From: Dolichospermum sp. LEGE 00240
Lineage (GTDB): Bacteria > Cyanobacteriota > Cyanobacteriia > Cyanobacteriales > Nostocaceae
DNA length: 64,000 nucleotides
Direction of reading: 5' to 3'
Assembly (NCBI RefSeq): GCF_015207875.1
Contig: NZ_JADEVZ010000015.1
Coordinates: 1 to 64,000 of the forward strand
Shown: in pieces, positions 1-7,777 of the stretch
How positions within the stretch are numbered: the first letter of the stretch is position 1
Layout: every line of letters begins with the position of its first letter
Notes under the pieces: generated by a model
Told to the model about the DNA's origin: nothing
Seen by the model: only the letters and a program-made list of their open reading frames with translations
The model's database searches: none
Program-made: the position numbers and the translations under genes

Positions 1-10
1 CGTCTACCCC

Positions 11-58
11 CAGGGCGGGGAAACCCCAGGGCGGGGAAACCCCAGGGCGGGGAAACCC
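11..58. repeat. 16-bp G/C-rich tandem repeat, three copies
   Basis: Three head-to-tail copies of CAGGGCGGGGAAACCC start at 11, 27 and 43. Each contains complementary GGGG and CCCC blocks and could form small hairpins. A related GGGGCGGGG...CCCCGCCC palindrome lies at about 57643-57665. No coding content is seen. Confidence 0.8.
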
Positions 59-80
59 CGCCCCTACGGTTTATCCTCTA

Positions 81-177
81 ATTACGCAGCTAAATCTGAT
101 CACCATAATTTACTTGAACTTTGTGGTGCGGGCATCTTGCCCGCTAGAATTATACAAACTAAATGCACAACAGCTTA
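81..177 (+). mobile_element. MITE-like element, family A, copy 1 (left end degraded)
   Basis: About 100 bp ending in ...GCACAACAGCTTA with an internal hairpin GCGGGCA-TCT-TGCCCGC. The same sequence recurs at 18155-18256, 25204-25306 (reverse) and 40221-40323. Intact copies begin TAAGCTGTT and end AACAGCTTA; here the left end reads AATTACGCA and is decayed. The rest of the 1-360 gap holds nothing else I can support. Confidence 0.8.
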
Positions 178-360
178 ATTCCCATTTAGCTTCAACACAT
201 CCCCTCGGCAATTAGTTCTTATGTACCAACTACATCCGTTTCCTTGGGGTGTGACAGTTGTGAGTGTGGAATGTGGGTTTTTGACAATGTGTGATTAATC
301 TAGACTAATTATTGTATCCTGAATAAAAACTTAGTAAATTCAGCGAGTGGTTATCTCAAT

Positions 361-1884
361 ATGGGTCAAATCACCCAGTTCAATTATACAGCACAGCACA
401 AACCAAACCAATTGATTTATGGTAGCGGTCAAACCGCAGTGATTACAGGATGGATGGTGAAACAAGCGATCGCAAAACATCTACAATCAAATGAATATGC
501 TGTAATTGGACAGTTATACTCACCCACCAGAGGTATCAACTTACTAATTCGCAACTTATTACTAAATCCTCATGTGCGGTATTTAGTTATTCTCAATGCT
601 ACCAAAGAAGATAAAAATGCTGGTGCTTGTCAATGTTTAAGTGATTTCTTCCGTCATGGTGTGGAAGAGAGTATTAGTGATGCTGGGCGAAAATCTTGGG
701 TAATTCGTTCTCAAGTTGCTGGTTATATTGATATTGATATTGATATAAATACCTTGGAAAAATTACGCCATTCCGTAGAAATTCAAAACGCTACATCAAT
801 TGCTGATGCTGTCGAAAAAATTCAATATTACGCCCAAAAAGAAACAGTTGCACCTTGGGGAACACCTGTAGAATTTCCCATGACTACAGTTGAACCAACA
901 GTTTTACCAGGAACACGCTATGGACACAGAATTGAAGGAAAAACCATCGCCGAAACTTGGGTGAAAATCATTCACAGGATTAAAACCACCGGCACAATTA
1001 GACCAACTGGTTATGATGGTAAATGGCAAGAATTGATAGATTTAATGGCAGTTGTCACCGCAGAACCTGATGATTTCTATTTTCCCGAACCCAATTATTT
1101 ACCAATTGATAGAAGTTTTTTAGAAGAATATATTTCCCAAATTTTAGATGATGCACCCAATCGAGAAGGGGTAAAATACACCTATGGGCAACGTTTACGG
1201 TCTTGGTTTGGAAGAGATCAAATTGAAAAGGTAATTGACAAATTAGCAAAAGATATTGATTCTGCAAGGGCTGTAATGTCCTTATGGGATGCTAGTCAAG
1301 ATGATAATGACAATCCACCTTGTCTTAATCATATTTGGGTGAGAATAGTTGATAATGAACTATCTTTAACTGCAACCTTCAGAAGTAATGATATGTTTTC
1401 AGCTTGGCCAGCAAATGCAATGGGATTAAGGGCTTTACAAAAATATATTTATAATTCTTTAGTTAAAAAAACTGATCATAAATTAAAAATGGGAGCATTA
1501 ATTACCATGAGTCAAAGCGCCCATATTTATGATGATTGTTTTGAAAATATCGCTAATGTCATTTCATCTCAATATCCTAAAATATCTCAACAAAAAGACT
1601 ATTTTGATCCTGCTGGTAGTTTTATTATTACTATTCAGAATAATCAAATTATTGTCGAACATACAACTCCTGGTTCTGGAGAAGTAGTTAATTGTTATGC
1701 TGGTAAATCTGCACATAAACTTTCCCAGCAAATATTCACAGATTGTCCTGGTTTACAAGTTTCTCATGCCATGTATTTAGGAGTGGAATTGCAAAAAGCA
1801 GAAATGGCTTTATTAATGAAAGAACAGTTTATTTATGAACAGGATAAAAATTTAATAAAATTGCCAGTTAGAGAAAATGTCTGA
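361..1884 (+). CDS. thymidylate synthase-like protein with MtrA/DUF4346-like N-terminal region
   Basis: A 507-residue protein. Residues about 45-105 (AVIGQLYSPTRGINLLIRN and onward) resemble the small MtrA/DUF4346-type domain. Residues about 190-370 resemble thymidylate synthase: PPC at 319-321 would be the catalytic cysteine, followed by TATFRSNDMFSAWP at 337-350, which parallels the ThyA stretch after its cysteine. A DUF4346-like tail follows. The family is known from cyanobacteria and archaea as a thymidylate synthase-like fusion; its reaction here is inferred. Two deaminase-family genes that would feed dUMP lie 2-3 kb away on the other strand. A run of Asp-Ile repeats at about residues 122-129 comes from a GATATT microsatellite. 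Product naming is moderately sure; enzymatic activity is unproven. Confidence 0.65.
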   Translation: MGQITQFNYTAQHKPNQLIYGSGQTAVITGWMVKQAIAKHLQSNEYAVIGQLYSPTRGINLLIRNLLLNPHVRYLVILNATKEDKNAGACQCLSDFFRHGVEESISDAGRKSWVIRSQVAGYIDIDIDINTLEKLRHSVEIQNATSIADAVEKIQYYAQKETVAPWGTPVEFPMTTVEPTVLPGTRYGHRIEGKTIAETWVKIIHRIKTTGTIRPTGYDGKWQELIDLMAVVTAEPDDFYFPEPNYLPIDRSFLEEYISQILDDAPNREGVKYTYGQRLRSWFGRDQIEKVIDKLAKDIDSARAVMSLWDASQDDNDNPPCLNHIWVRIVDNELSLTATFRSNDMFSAWPANAMGLRALQKYIYNSLVKKTDHKLKMGALITMSQSAHIYDDCFENIANVISSQYPKISQQKDYFDPAGSFIITIQNNQIIVEHTTPGSGEVVNCYAGKSAHKLSQQIFTDCPGLQVSHAMYLGVELQKAEMALLMKEQFIYEQDKNLIKLPVRENV

Positions 1885-1925
1885 ATCAGGATGTCCAGGA
1901 TTAAAGGATTTACAGGATTAAAACA

Positions 1926-2023
1926 CAATACAGTTCAGAATTTGTTCTTCTCTTTTCTCTGTGTCCTCTGTGCCTCTGTGGTTCGTTAAAAAAAAGAGTT
2001 TTAGGCTTAACTGAACCGTATTG
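1926..2023. mobile_element. 98-bp MITE-like element with 10-bp target duplication
   Basis: Terminal inverted repeats CAATACAGTTCAG (left) and the complement of CTGAACCGTATTG (right) match at 12 of 13 positions. The flanks carry a perfect direct repeat GATTAAAACA at 1916-1925 and 2024-2033. No transposase is encoded, so this is a non-autonomous element or remnant. It sits between convergent genes. Confidence 0.7.
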
Positions 2024-2100
2024 GATTAAAACAGAAAATTACTCACCAATTACCAATTACCCATTACCAGCCTCAACTAGATAACTAGCAACTTCAGTTA

Positions 2101-2715
2101 TTAATTGCTAACTATAGCAACTAAAATTCTGACTAATTCAGTTAATTCTTCAGGAACTCGATATAATTTGATATCTTCAATTATCTCTTTTTCTTGCCGT
2201 TTATAGATAGCAAATCGCCAATCTTCACCGGTAGTTACTGCTCCATAAAGCATAGGTTTTTCTGAATTTATCCATTGGTCAAGCGCAATTAATTCAACAG
2301 CTAATTGTGTAAATCCTCTACTCAAATCCGCTTGTTTAGCCTCAATAACTAATAAACTTTCACTTTTATTAATATAATAATCTAAACTACCTTTTAATTG
2401 GTCACTGACACTAATAGGATATTCAATATTCAATTGAGTTTCTGTAATTTCACAAACTTCTAAAAGAATCGGTGCTATGATTGCTTGTTTACGGGCATCT
2501 TCACTTAATAATTTGACCCGTTGGAGGTTACGTTCAATTACTCGGTGCAATTCTTTAATATAGCGCGGTGTTGATTCCGTCGTGGGTAATTTTAGCCGTT
2601 CACGTTGATAAACACAACCAAGTTCCGCCAAAATATCTTCTGGAGAAAATGGTAAATCAAAGTATTTACTAAATGTATAACTTTGACCAGGCTGAATAAT
2701 TCGGGAGCGACTCAT
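2101..2715 (-). CDS. PD-(D/E)XK nuclease-like hypothetical protein
   Basis: About 204 residues from the ATG at 2715 (MSRSRIIQ); an in-frame ATG six codons upstream is also possible. The segment GSLDYYINKSESLLVIEAKQ contains a D-x(n)-E-x-K signature typical of PD-(D/E)XK nuclease folds. The following helix (GFTQLAVELIAL) also fits families of cyanobacterial restriction-like proteins. It is the last gene of a minus-strand set that includes two deaminase-like proteins. Nuclease activity is inferred from the motif only; no partner methylase is present. Confidence 0.55.
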   Translation of the reverse strand: MSRSRIIQPGQSYTFSKYFDLPFSPEDILAELGCVYQRERLKLPTTESTPRYIKELHRVIERNLQRVKLLSEDARKQAIIAPILLEVCEITETQLNIEYPISVSDQLKGSLDYYINKSESLLVIEAKQADLSRGFTQLAVELIALDQWINSEKPMLYGAVTTGEDWRFAIYKRQEKEIIEDIKLYRVPEELTELVRILVAIVSN

Positions 2716-2795
2716 AATATCATCTCCGTTCAAAGAACGTGACAGTGTGGGTGCGGAATTTGGGTTAAAAAAGAATATAACTTGATTTTCAAATT

Positions 2796-3188
2796 TTAAA
2801 GAGATTGCAGATATTCTAACAATAGTAACCGTAAGTAATCCAACATCCTAATATAATTTTTTATTTGTTCATACTTGCCATTATTGCTAAAGTAAAATTG
2901 ACCAATTGGGGAAACACTAAAAACTCGCATTGCTTGTAATTGAGAAATCACCTGCTCTTTATTAATTATTTGACCTGTAGCTGCGATTTGACTAGCATAA
3001 CCTCTTAAATTTACTGTTAAAAGTTCAATTTCTTCTAATAGTGAAAACTCTTCATTCTCTGGAGGAAACTGAATAACAATTTCCTTTCTTTCGCTGCGTG
3101 TGTTTTGATAGGTATTAGTCAATTGTGACAATAACTGACTAATATTTCTCTTTGTCATTTCTTGCTGATCTAAAACGGCTTCAGTCAT
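2796..3188 (-). CDS. hypothetical protein (130 aa)
   Basis: Not recognised. It is a mostly helical, charged, soluble protein with no signal peptide and no membrane segment. The start codon lies 10 bp downstream of the stop of the deaminase-like membrane protein, so the two are probably cotranscribed. The next gene (PD-(D/E)XK-like) follows after about 80 bp. The tight spacing suggests that the 130-aa protein functions with the membrane-tailed deaminase homologue, but nothing in its sequence shows how. Confidence 0.55.
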   Translation of the reverse strand: MTEAVLDQQEMTKRNISQLLSQLTNTYQNTRSERKEIVIQFPPENEEFSLLEEIELLTVNLRGYASQIAATGQIINKEQVISQLQAMRVFSVSPIGQFYFSNNGKYEQIKNYIRMLDYLRLLLLEYLQSL

Positions 3189-3198
3189 AATATTCTAA

Positions 3199-3903
3199 TT
3201 ATCTTCTACCTATCAATCTTGAAGCTATAACTGAAGCCACTCTTTCTATTGCTATACCTGCTGTTACTGTAACTCCAAAACCGGGGGAATTACCAAAATA
3301 GTAATAGCCCATAGTAACTGCTATTCCTATTATCACGATAGATACAAAGCCTAGCTGAAAATCTTTTACTAATGATGCCCTATTTGTCTGAGAAAGTAAG
3401 TTAAAAAAGTTTGCCCTGCTTGAACTTGGTTTGTATGCAGGAGAAGCTGGTGATTCATTATTAAAAAATACTATAGTACAAAATTTCTCCTTATATTTTA
3501 GTGTAATAACATCTTTGGAAAAGTTTTGTACTGGTATTAATAGTTCACCTTCTCCCCAGCCTGGATCAACTTTTGTAGATATATTGGATAGTCCACGAGA
3601 AACTTGTGATACTCTTGATAAGATTAAAGCTGAAATTGAAGCATCTTTTGGCATTCTCAGCTTTTCGTAGGTACTAATTAAAGCTATATCTCCAGGCTTG
3701 ATTTCAATTGACTTTCCTTCATCTAACGTATCAAGATTTGGCTTGCCAATTAATCTTTTGTAAAATCCACCTACCCTTAAATCATAGCCCATAGGTGTAA
3801 TACAATCATCTGAACCATCCTCAATTAATAGTGGTTTTTCATGCCACTGGTTTTCGTCATAACATAAAATTCTTCTCAAATCGGTATTTGTAAGCACTGA
3901 CAT
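3199..3903 (-). CDS. dCTP deaminase/dUTPase-fold protein with C-terminal membrane segment
   Basis: A 234-residue protein. Residues about 35-150 follow the dCTP deaminase/dUTPase trimer fold: GYDLRVG at 39-45, IKPGDIALI at 68-76, the SRVSQVSRG segment at 96-104, and DPGWGEGELLIPVQN at 113-127. In canonical Dcd the last segment carries the catalytic Glu (LE before the final Asn); by my alignment this protein has Pro124 there. Residues about 184-204 form a hydrophobic helix and 208-228 a second amphipathic or membrane-associated stretch, which standard Dcd lacks. It lies about 55 bp downstream of a normal-looking dcd. It is probably a nucleotide-binding, perhaps non-catalytic, membrane-anchored paralogue; function unknown. 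Confidence 0.65.
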   Translation of the reverse strand: MSVLTNTDLRRILCYDENQWHEKPLLIEDGSDDCITPMGYDLRVGGFYKRLIGKPNLDTLDEGKSIEIKPGDIALISTYEKLRMPKDASISALILSRVSQVSRGLSNISTKVDPGWGEGELLIPVQNFSKDVITLKYKEKFCTIVFFNNESPASPAYKPSSSRANFFNLLSQTNRASLVKDFQLGFVSIVIIGIAVTMGYYYFGNSPGFGVTVTAGIAIERVASVIASRLIGRR

Positions 3904-3958
3904 TTGTTAATCTCCCTATTCTCTAGCTCAAAATTAAACTCTAAATTTTACATTAAAT

Positions 3959-4540
3959 TTAAACCTTAGCTAGAGTTACAACACCTAATTGGTCTTGATA
4001 TTTACCCTGACGTGATTCATAACTAACACCACATGGTTCACCTTCCAAAAACATCAACTGCACTATTCCTTCATTAGCATAAATACGACAGTCAGCACTT
4101 GAAGCATTGGATAATTCCAAAGTCAAATAACCCCGCCAAGCTGCTTCAGCAGGAGTTACATTTGCAATTATGCCACAACGCGCATAAGTGCTTTTTCCTA
4201 TGCAAATTACTGTAATGTTATCTGGGATTTCTAGTTTTTCAAGTGCAACCCCAAGTCCATAGGAGTGTGCTGGAAGGATGAAGTAGCTACCATTAGGATC
4301 TTGATGAAGTTTTGTTGCTTCCAAGTTTTCAGGATTAAAATGCTTGGGGTCTACTACAGTTCCGGGAATATGTCTAAAAATACGGAAATCTTCTGCTGAT
4401 AGTCGGATATCGTAGCCAAAGCTACTAAGCCCAAATGAAATTACAGGTAGTTCTTCAGAATGACGAATTAAACTCGATTCAAAAGGCGAAATCATGCCTT
4501 TTTGAGCCATTTCGGTAATCCAGATGTCGTTTTTAATCAC
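3959..4540 (-). CDS. dcd: dCTP deaminase
   Basis: A 193-residue protein of normal length for the family. It converts dCTP to dUTP and ammonia (or dUMP in bifunctional forms), supplying dUMP for thymidylate synthesis. Visible signature: FGYDIRL at 41-47, GKSTYARCGIIANVTP at 115-130, and GYLTLELSN at 137-145 with the expected catalytic Glu142. The start ATG at 4540 is supported by the conserved N-terminus. It lies upstream of a degenerate membrane-tailed paralogue and downstream of a CobO-like gene on the same strand. The thymidylate-synthase-like gene of the window lies 2 kb away on the other strand. Confidence 0.9.
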   Translation of the reverse strand: MIKNDIWITEMAQKGMISPFESSLIRHSEELPVISFGLSSFGYDIRLSAEDFRIFRHIPGTVVDPKHFNPENLEATKLHQDPNGSYFILPAHSYGLGVALEKLEIPDNITVICIGKSTYARCGIIANVTPAEAAWRGYLTLELSNASSADCRIYANEGIVQLMFLEGEPCGVSYESRQGKYQDQLGVVTLAKV

Positions 4541-4580
4541 AAGTTCACAAATAATTCAAGCCAAGTTATTATCTTAATAC

Positions 4581-5117
4581 TTAAGGTTGATGACTGCGAC
4601 GAATTTCTGTAATTTGGTCTGCTACATCTAAAAGAGACTGGGGCATCTGAGAACCTGTGAGGATAATATCAACATGAGGAGGACGGTGAGACAGAAACTC
4701 TAAAACCTCGGTTTCTGGAATTAAACCGAAATTAATCGCTAAACTCAACTCATCTAATAGCAATAAAGAATACTTACCTTCATTAACTACCTTTTGGGTA
4801 TGTTGCCAAAGTTGTTGCAAAGCTTGATTTTCTGCTGCGTCCAATTCGGAATTATCAATATAACGGAGTAAATCACAGCGAATCCAATCTAAATGTTGTC
4901 CCATTTGGGTAGGTCGTTCATGTCCTTGACGAATCCCACCTTTGAGGAATTGGACTATTAATACTGGTGTACCTTGTCCGGCAATTCTCAGCGCTTGTGC
5001 CATGACGCTGGTAAAAAAGCTTCGCTGGGAACTAGTAAAAACTTGTACCAGTCCTTCTACGGAATATGGTAAGCTGAGGGTTGAATTTAGACCTGGGGTT
5101 TCTAGTTGGGCAACCAT
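4581..5117 (-). CDS. CobO/BtuR-like P-loop family protein with degenerate Walker A
   Basis: 178 residues from the ATG at 5117 (MVAQLETP); an upstream ATG at 5141 is less likely. The layout follows cob(I)alamin adenosyltransferase of the CobO/BtuR type: a first strand, LIVQFLKGG, LLLLDELSLAINFGLI, and IILTGSQMPQSLLDVADQIT. However, the expected nucleotide-binding GKGKTT is replaced by FTSSQRSFFTSV, with no Gly-Lys. Either it has lost ATP-dependent adenosyltransfer or it uses another mode. The rest of the fold is well preserved, so it is probably a functional but repurposed protein. It lies about 40 bp upstream of dcd. Confidence 0.65.
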   Translation of the reverse strand: MVAQLETPGLNSTLSLPYSVEGLVQVFTSSQRSFFTSVMAQALRIAGQGTPVLIVQFLKGGIRQGHERPTQMGQHLDWIRCDLLRYIDNSELDAAENQALQQLWQHTQKVVNEGKYSLLLLDELSLAINFGLIPETEVLEFLSHRPPHVDIILTGSQMPQSLLDVADQITEIRRSHQP

Positions 5118-5244
5118 AAGGCAAATTTTTGCTAATAGCAAAACATATAGTTATTATACATAAGACTTACGCACGCTCACTAATTTACCATGATATGAAT
5201 GAACGAAATTGCGTCGTTTTCGGCTTTGGGAATAACTTATTGAG

Positions 5245-5307
5245 TAGGGTGCGTCAGATAGAGGGAATCTGTTTTTTTGTCAAAATATCGTGTCTGACGT
5301 ACCCTAC
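5245..5307. repeat. palindromic element (hairpin)
   Basis: GTAGGGTGCGTCAGA at 5245-5259 is complementary, with one mismatch, to TCTGACGTACCCTAC at 5293-5307, enclosing about 33 bp. This is a common type of cyanobacterial interspersed hairpin. It fills most of the 5118-5454 gap between the divergent cobO-like and rph genes; a short open frame across it has no coding character. Confidence 0.65.
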
Positions 5308-5454
5308 AAGGGATAAAATTTACCTGACATATTTGGGGAATCTTGTCAATGCGTAAATCCTAATACAGCAGTATTTATTAGTAAAGCAGCCTTATTCCTT
5401 TGTCATCATGGGGTAATCTAAAGGCTGTAGGCAAAAATTCAAAAGGCAATTTCC

Positions 5455-6198
5455 ATGACTTGGCAACGTCCTGACGGGAGAACCCCTGGTGAACTCCGTC
5501 CCCATAGTTTTTATCCTAATTTCACTCGGTTTGCCCCTGGTTCTGTTTTAGCGAAGTCTGGTGATACTCAGGTTCTGTGTACGGTTAGTGTGGCGGAAGG
5601 AGTGCCTAAATTTTTGACTGGTGGTGGGAAGGGTTGGTTGACTGCTGAATATAGAATGTTGCCTTCTGCTACCCAGAAACGCCAGGAACGGGAATTGATG
5701 AAATTGTCGGGGAGAACTCAGGAAATTCAACGTTTAATTGGGCGGAGTTTAAGGGCTGCCTTGGATTTTGAGGCACTGGGAGAACTAACATTGACTGTGG
5801 ATACAGATGTGCTGCAAGCTGACGCAGGAACGAGGACAATGGCAATTACTGGGGGTTTTGTGGCTTTGGCTCATGCTATTTCTCAATTATTGCACCAGGG
5901 GGTTATTGAGCGATCGCCTTTATGTGGACAAATAGCAGCAGTTTCTGTAGGCTTGTTGGAGGGTGAACCATTTTTGGATCTTAACTATGTTGAAGATGTA
6001 GCCGCAGATGTGGATTTTAACGTAGTTATGAATCATCAAATGGACATTATTGAAGTTCAGGGAACAGCGGAAGCGGGAAGTTTTAGTCGTCAGCAGTTAA
6101 ATCAAATGTTAGATTTTTCGGAACAAGGTATCCAGGAATTATTAACTGCTCAAAGAAATGCTATTAGTGATTGGAATACTCTATTTGTAGCAACTTAA
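5455..6198 (+). CDS. rph: ribonuclease PH
   Basis: A 247-residue protein of typical length. It is a phosphorolytic 3'-exoribonuclease that trims tRNA 3' ends using phosphate. Conserved features include the N-terminal RPDGR at 5-9, [10 protein letters not shown] near 65-74, [18 protein letters not shown] near 87-104, DADVxQADxGTR-like [13 protein letters not shown] near 116-128, and the acidic [14 protein letters not shown] near 181-194 that forms the metal/catalytic site. The start ATG at 5455 directly precedes the conserved TWQRPDGR. It is followed after 34 bp by the MlaE-type permease on the same strand. Confidence 0.95.
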   Translation: MTWQRPDGRTPGELRPHSFYPNFTRFAPGSVLAKSGDTQVLCTVSVAEGVPKFLTGGGKGWLTAEYRMLPSATQKRQERELMKLSGRTQEIQRLIGRSLRAALDFEALGELTLTVDTDVLQADAGTRTMAITGGFVALAHAISQLLHQGVIERSPLCGQIAAVSVGLLEGEPFLDLNYVEDVAADVDFNVVMNHQMDIIEVQGTAEAGSFSRQQLNQMLDFSEQGIQELLTAQRNAISDWNTLFVAT

Positions 6199-6232
6199 AT
6201 TTTCATAATTTCCTAGTAAAAAAATTTAATTA

Positions 6233-7018
6233 GTGGCCGTAAACTTGCAACCAAAAAGAAATTTAGAACAATCTTGGATAATTCGCTGTTTGTCAGTATT
6301 CCTGTTGTTCGGTCAAATTTTACTGCATTTCCTGTGCGGAAAAACCTACTATCGCAAGATATTAGAACATACAGTGACAACAGGACCAGCTTCCCTCCCT
6401 CCAGTATTATTAGTCAACGGTTTTGCGGGGATGATTTTCACGATTCAAACCGCTAGGGAATTAGTCAGATTCGGGGCTGTAGATACCGTTGGCGGTGCAT
6501 TTGCTTTAGCATTTTGTCGAGAACTAGCACCAATTTTAACTGCTAGTATTATCGCCGGACAAGTAGGTTCAGCTTTTGCAGCGGAATTAGGAGCAATGCG
6601 GGTAACAGAGCAAATTGACGCTTTATATATGCTCAGAACAGACCCTATTGATTATCTTGTCCTACCCAGAGTCATTGCTTGCTGTTTAATGATGCCTGTA
6701 ATGATGATTTTTGCTGTAGTTACAGGTGTTATGGGTGGTGCTTTTGCGGCTATGCAGTTTTATCAGGTTAGTCCTGAAACATTTTTAGAATCAGTGAGAA
6801 ATTTTTTATTACCATCAGATATTTTAATTATTTTACTGAAGGGGTGGATTTTTGGGGCTATAGTATCGGTTAATGGCTGTAGTTGGGGGCTAACAACTCA
6901 AGGAGGCGCAAAGGAAGTGGGAGAATCAGCTACAACTGCTGTGGTAACTACTTGGGTGGCAATTTTCATTATGGATTTTATCTTAGCCCTGGTACTGTTT
7001 GAGAAACCCTTGCTATAA
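6233..7018 (+). CDS. MlaE-type ABC transporter permease (lipid transport)
   Basis: A 261-residue integral membrane protein with about five or six hydrophobic segments. The region FCRELAPILTASIIAGQVGS, followed by AAELGAMRVTEQIDALYML, is the MlaE/YrbE signature that contacts the ATPase. MlaE permeases work with an ATPase and an MCE-domain substrate-binding protein in phospholipid traffic between membranes; neither partner is next to it here. The start is a GTG at 6233 (VAVNLQPKR), chosen because the reading frame and hydrophobic N-terminus begin there; no clear Shine-Dalgarno is seen. The gene ends where a palindromic element begins. Confidence 0.85.
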   Translation: MAVNLQPKRNLEQSWIIRCLSVFLLFGQILLHFLCGKTYYRKILEHTVTTGPASLPPVLLVNGFAGMIFTIQTARELVRFGAVDTVGGAFALAFCRELAPILTASIIAGQVGSAFAAELGAMRVTEQIDALYMLRTDPIDYLVLPRVIACCLMMPVMMIFAVVTGVMGGAFAAMQFYQVSPETFLESVRNFLLPSDILIILLKGWIFGAIVSVNGCSWGLTTQGGAKEVGESATTAVVTTWVAIFIMDFILALVLFEKPLL

Positions 7019-7090
7019 GTAGGGTTTGCTGAAAAAGTTGTCTGTGATAGCGCAGCGTGACGTAAGTCATGGGCTAGGAGTCAGGAGTCA

Positions 7091-7119
7091 GTAGAGACGT
7101 TCCGCCGGAACGTCTGTAC
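7091..7119. repeat. GTAGAGACGTT palindrome, copy 1
   Basis: GTAGAGACGTTCC-GCC-GGAACGTCTGTAC forms a near-perfect hairpin. The same arms occur at 31613-31640. It is a dispersed palindrome with no coding role, embedded in direct repeats of GGAGTCA. Confidence 0.75.
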
Positions 7120-7340
7120 AGGAGTCAGGAGGAAGAATTAGAAGAAGAGAAGAATAGTATTGAATCCAAGTGATAGGTTTTTGCTAATTTCAACCTTTAT
7201 TCCTTGCACCTGATTCACCTTTTTTACCTTCAAACTCCTGATATATCTCAGTTCTATGGTTATTCAGCAGCCCCTAAGTAGTTATGGGATTTGTTCATCT
7301 ATTACCTATGGCTTGCTGAATAAAGCTAAAACCGTTTGTT

Positions 7341-7539
7341 AGAGGGTGTTTGAAAAGTCTAATTTATTACTTGCAAGGGCGACTAGAAGTCGCAGCTACA
7401 CAGACGAAACCCACCTATTCCTTCGGTCCCGTAAGGGATACGTGGGTTCAAAAGCCTTGATTTTTCGTTAGTCCACGCAGGTGGACTTTGTTTGTGTAGT
7501 AGCGATTTCTAATCGCCGGAAACTTTTCAAACATCCTCT
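7341..7539 (+). mobile_element. MITE-like element, family B, complete copy (199 bp)
   Basis: Ends AGAGGGTGTTTGAAAAG and CTTTTCAAACATCCTCT are inverted repeats with one mismatch in 17. The interior has nested hairpins (GGCGACTAGAAGTCGC; AAACCCACC...GTGGGTT; GTCCACGCAGGTGGAC; GGCGATT complement). A near-identical copy without its left end lies at 18461-18645, and a left-end fragment at 42753-42825. It encodes no transposase. Confidence 0.8.
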
Positions 7540-7777
7540 TAATAAAGGTTTCGCTGATTTCTATCACAAAAAAGTGCAAGGTTTTGGCTGATGGTATCTC
7601 AAAATATGTGCATTTTTCCTTGTCGGATTGGGAAAATTGAGGATATCCAAATAGTTGAAACTATCACCTGTCACCTGTCACCTCCCCTCACAGACAACTT
7701 TTTCAGCAACCCCTATTTATAGGATGATGATATTAGCATTTGTCTGGTGTTGTTGCCGTCGTCAATAGGAAAATAGC

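Larger units (their letters stand above)
7019..7717. mobile_element. composite of nested palindromic elements bounded by long inverted repeats
   Basis: The left arm at about 7020-7048 (TAGGGTTTGCTGAAAAAG...TGTGA) and the right arm at about 7688-7716 are complementary at 27 of 28 positions. Between them lie a GTAGAGACGTT hairpin (7091-7119), an internal TTCAGCAGCCCC / GCTTGCTGAA pair (about 7260-7320), and the complete family-B element (7341-7539). No open frame is credible, so the gap from 7019 to 7777 is best read as repeated insertion of small elements downstream of the permease. Confidence 0.6.

Noticed and set aside
5129-5356. Small ORF upstream of rph
   Set aside because: It runs through a palindromic repeat and has no coding features.
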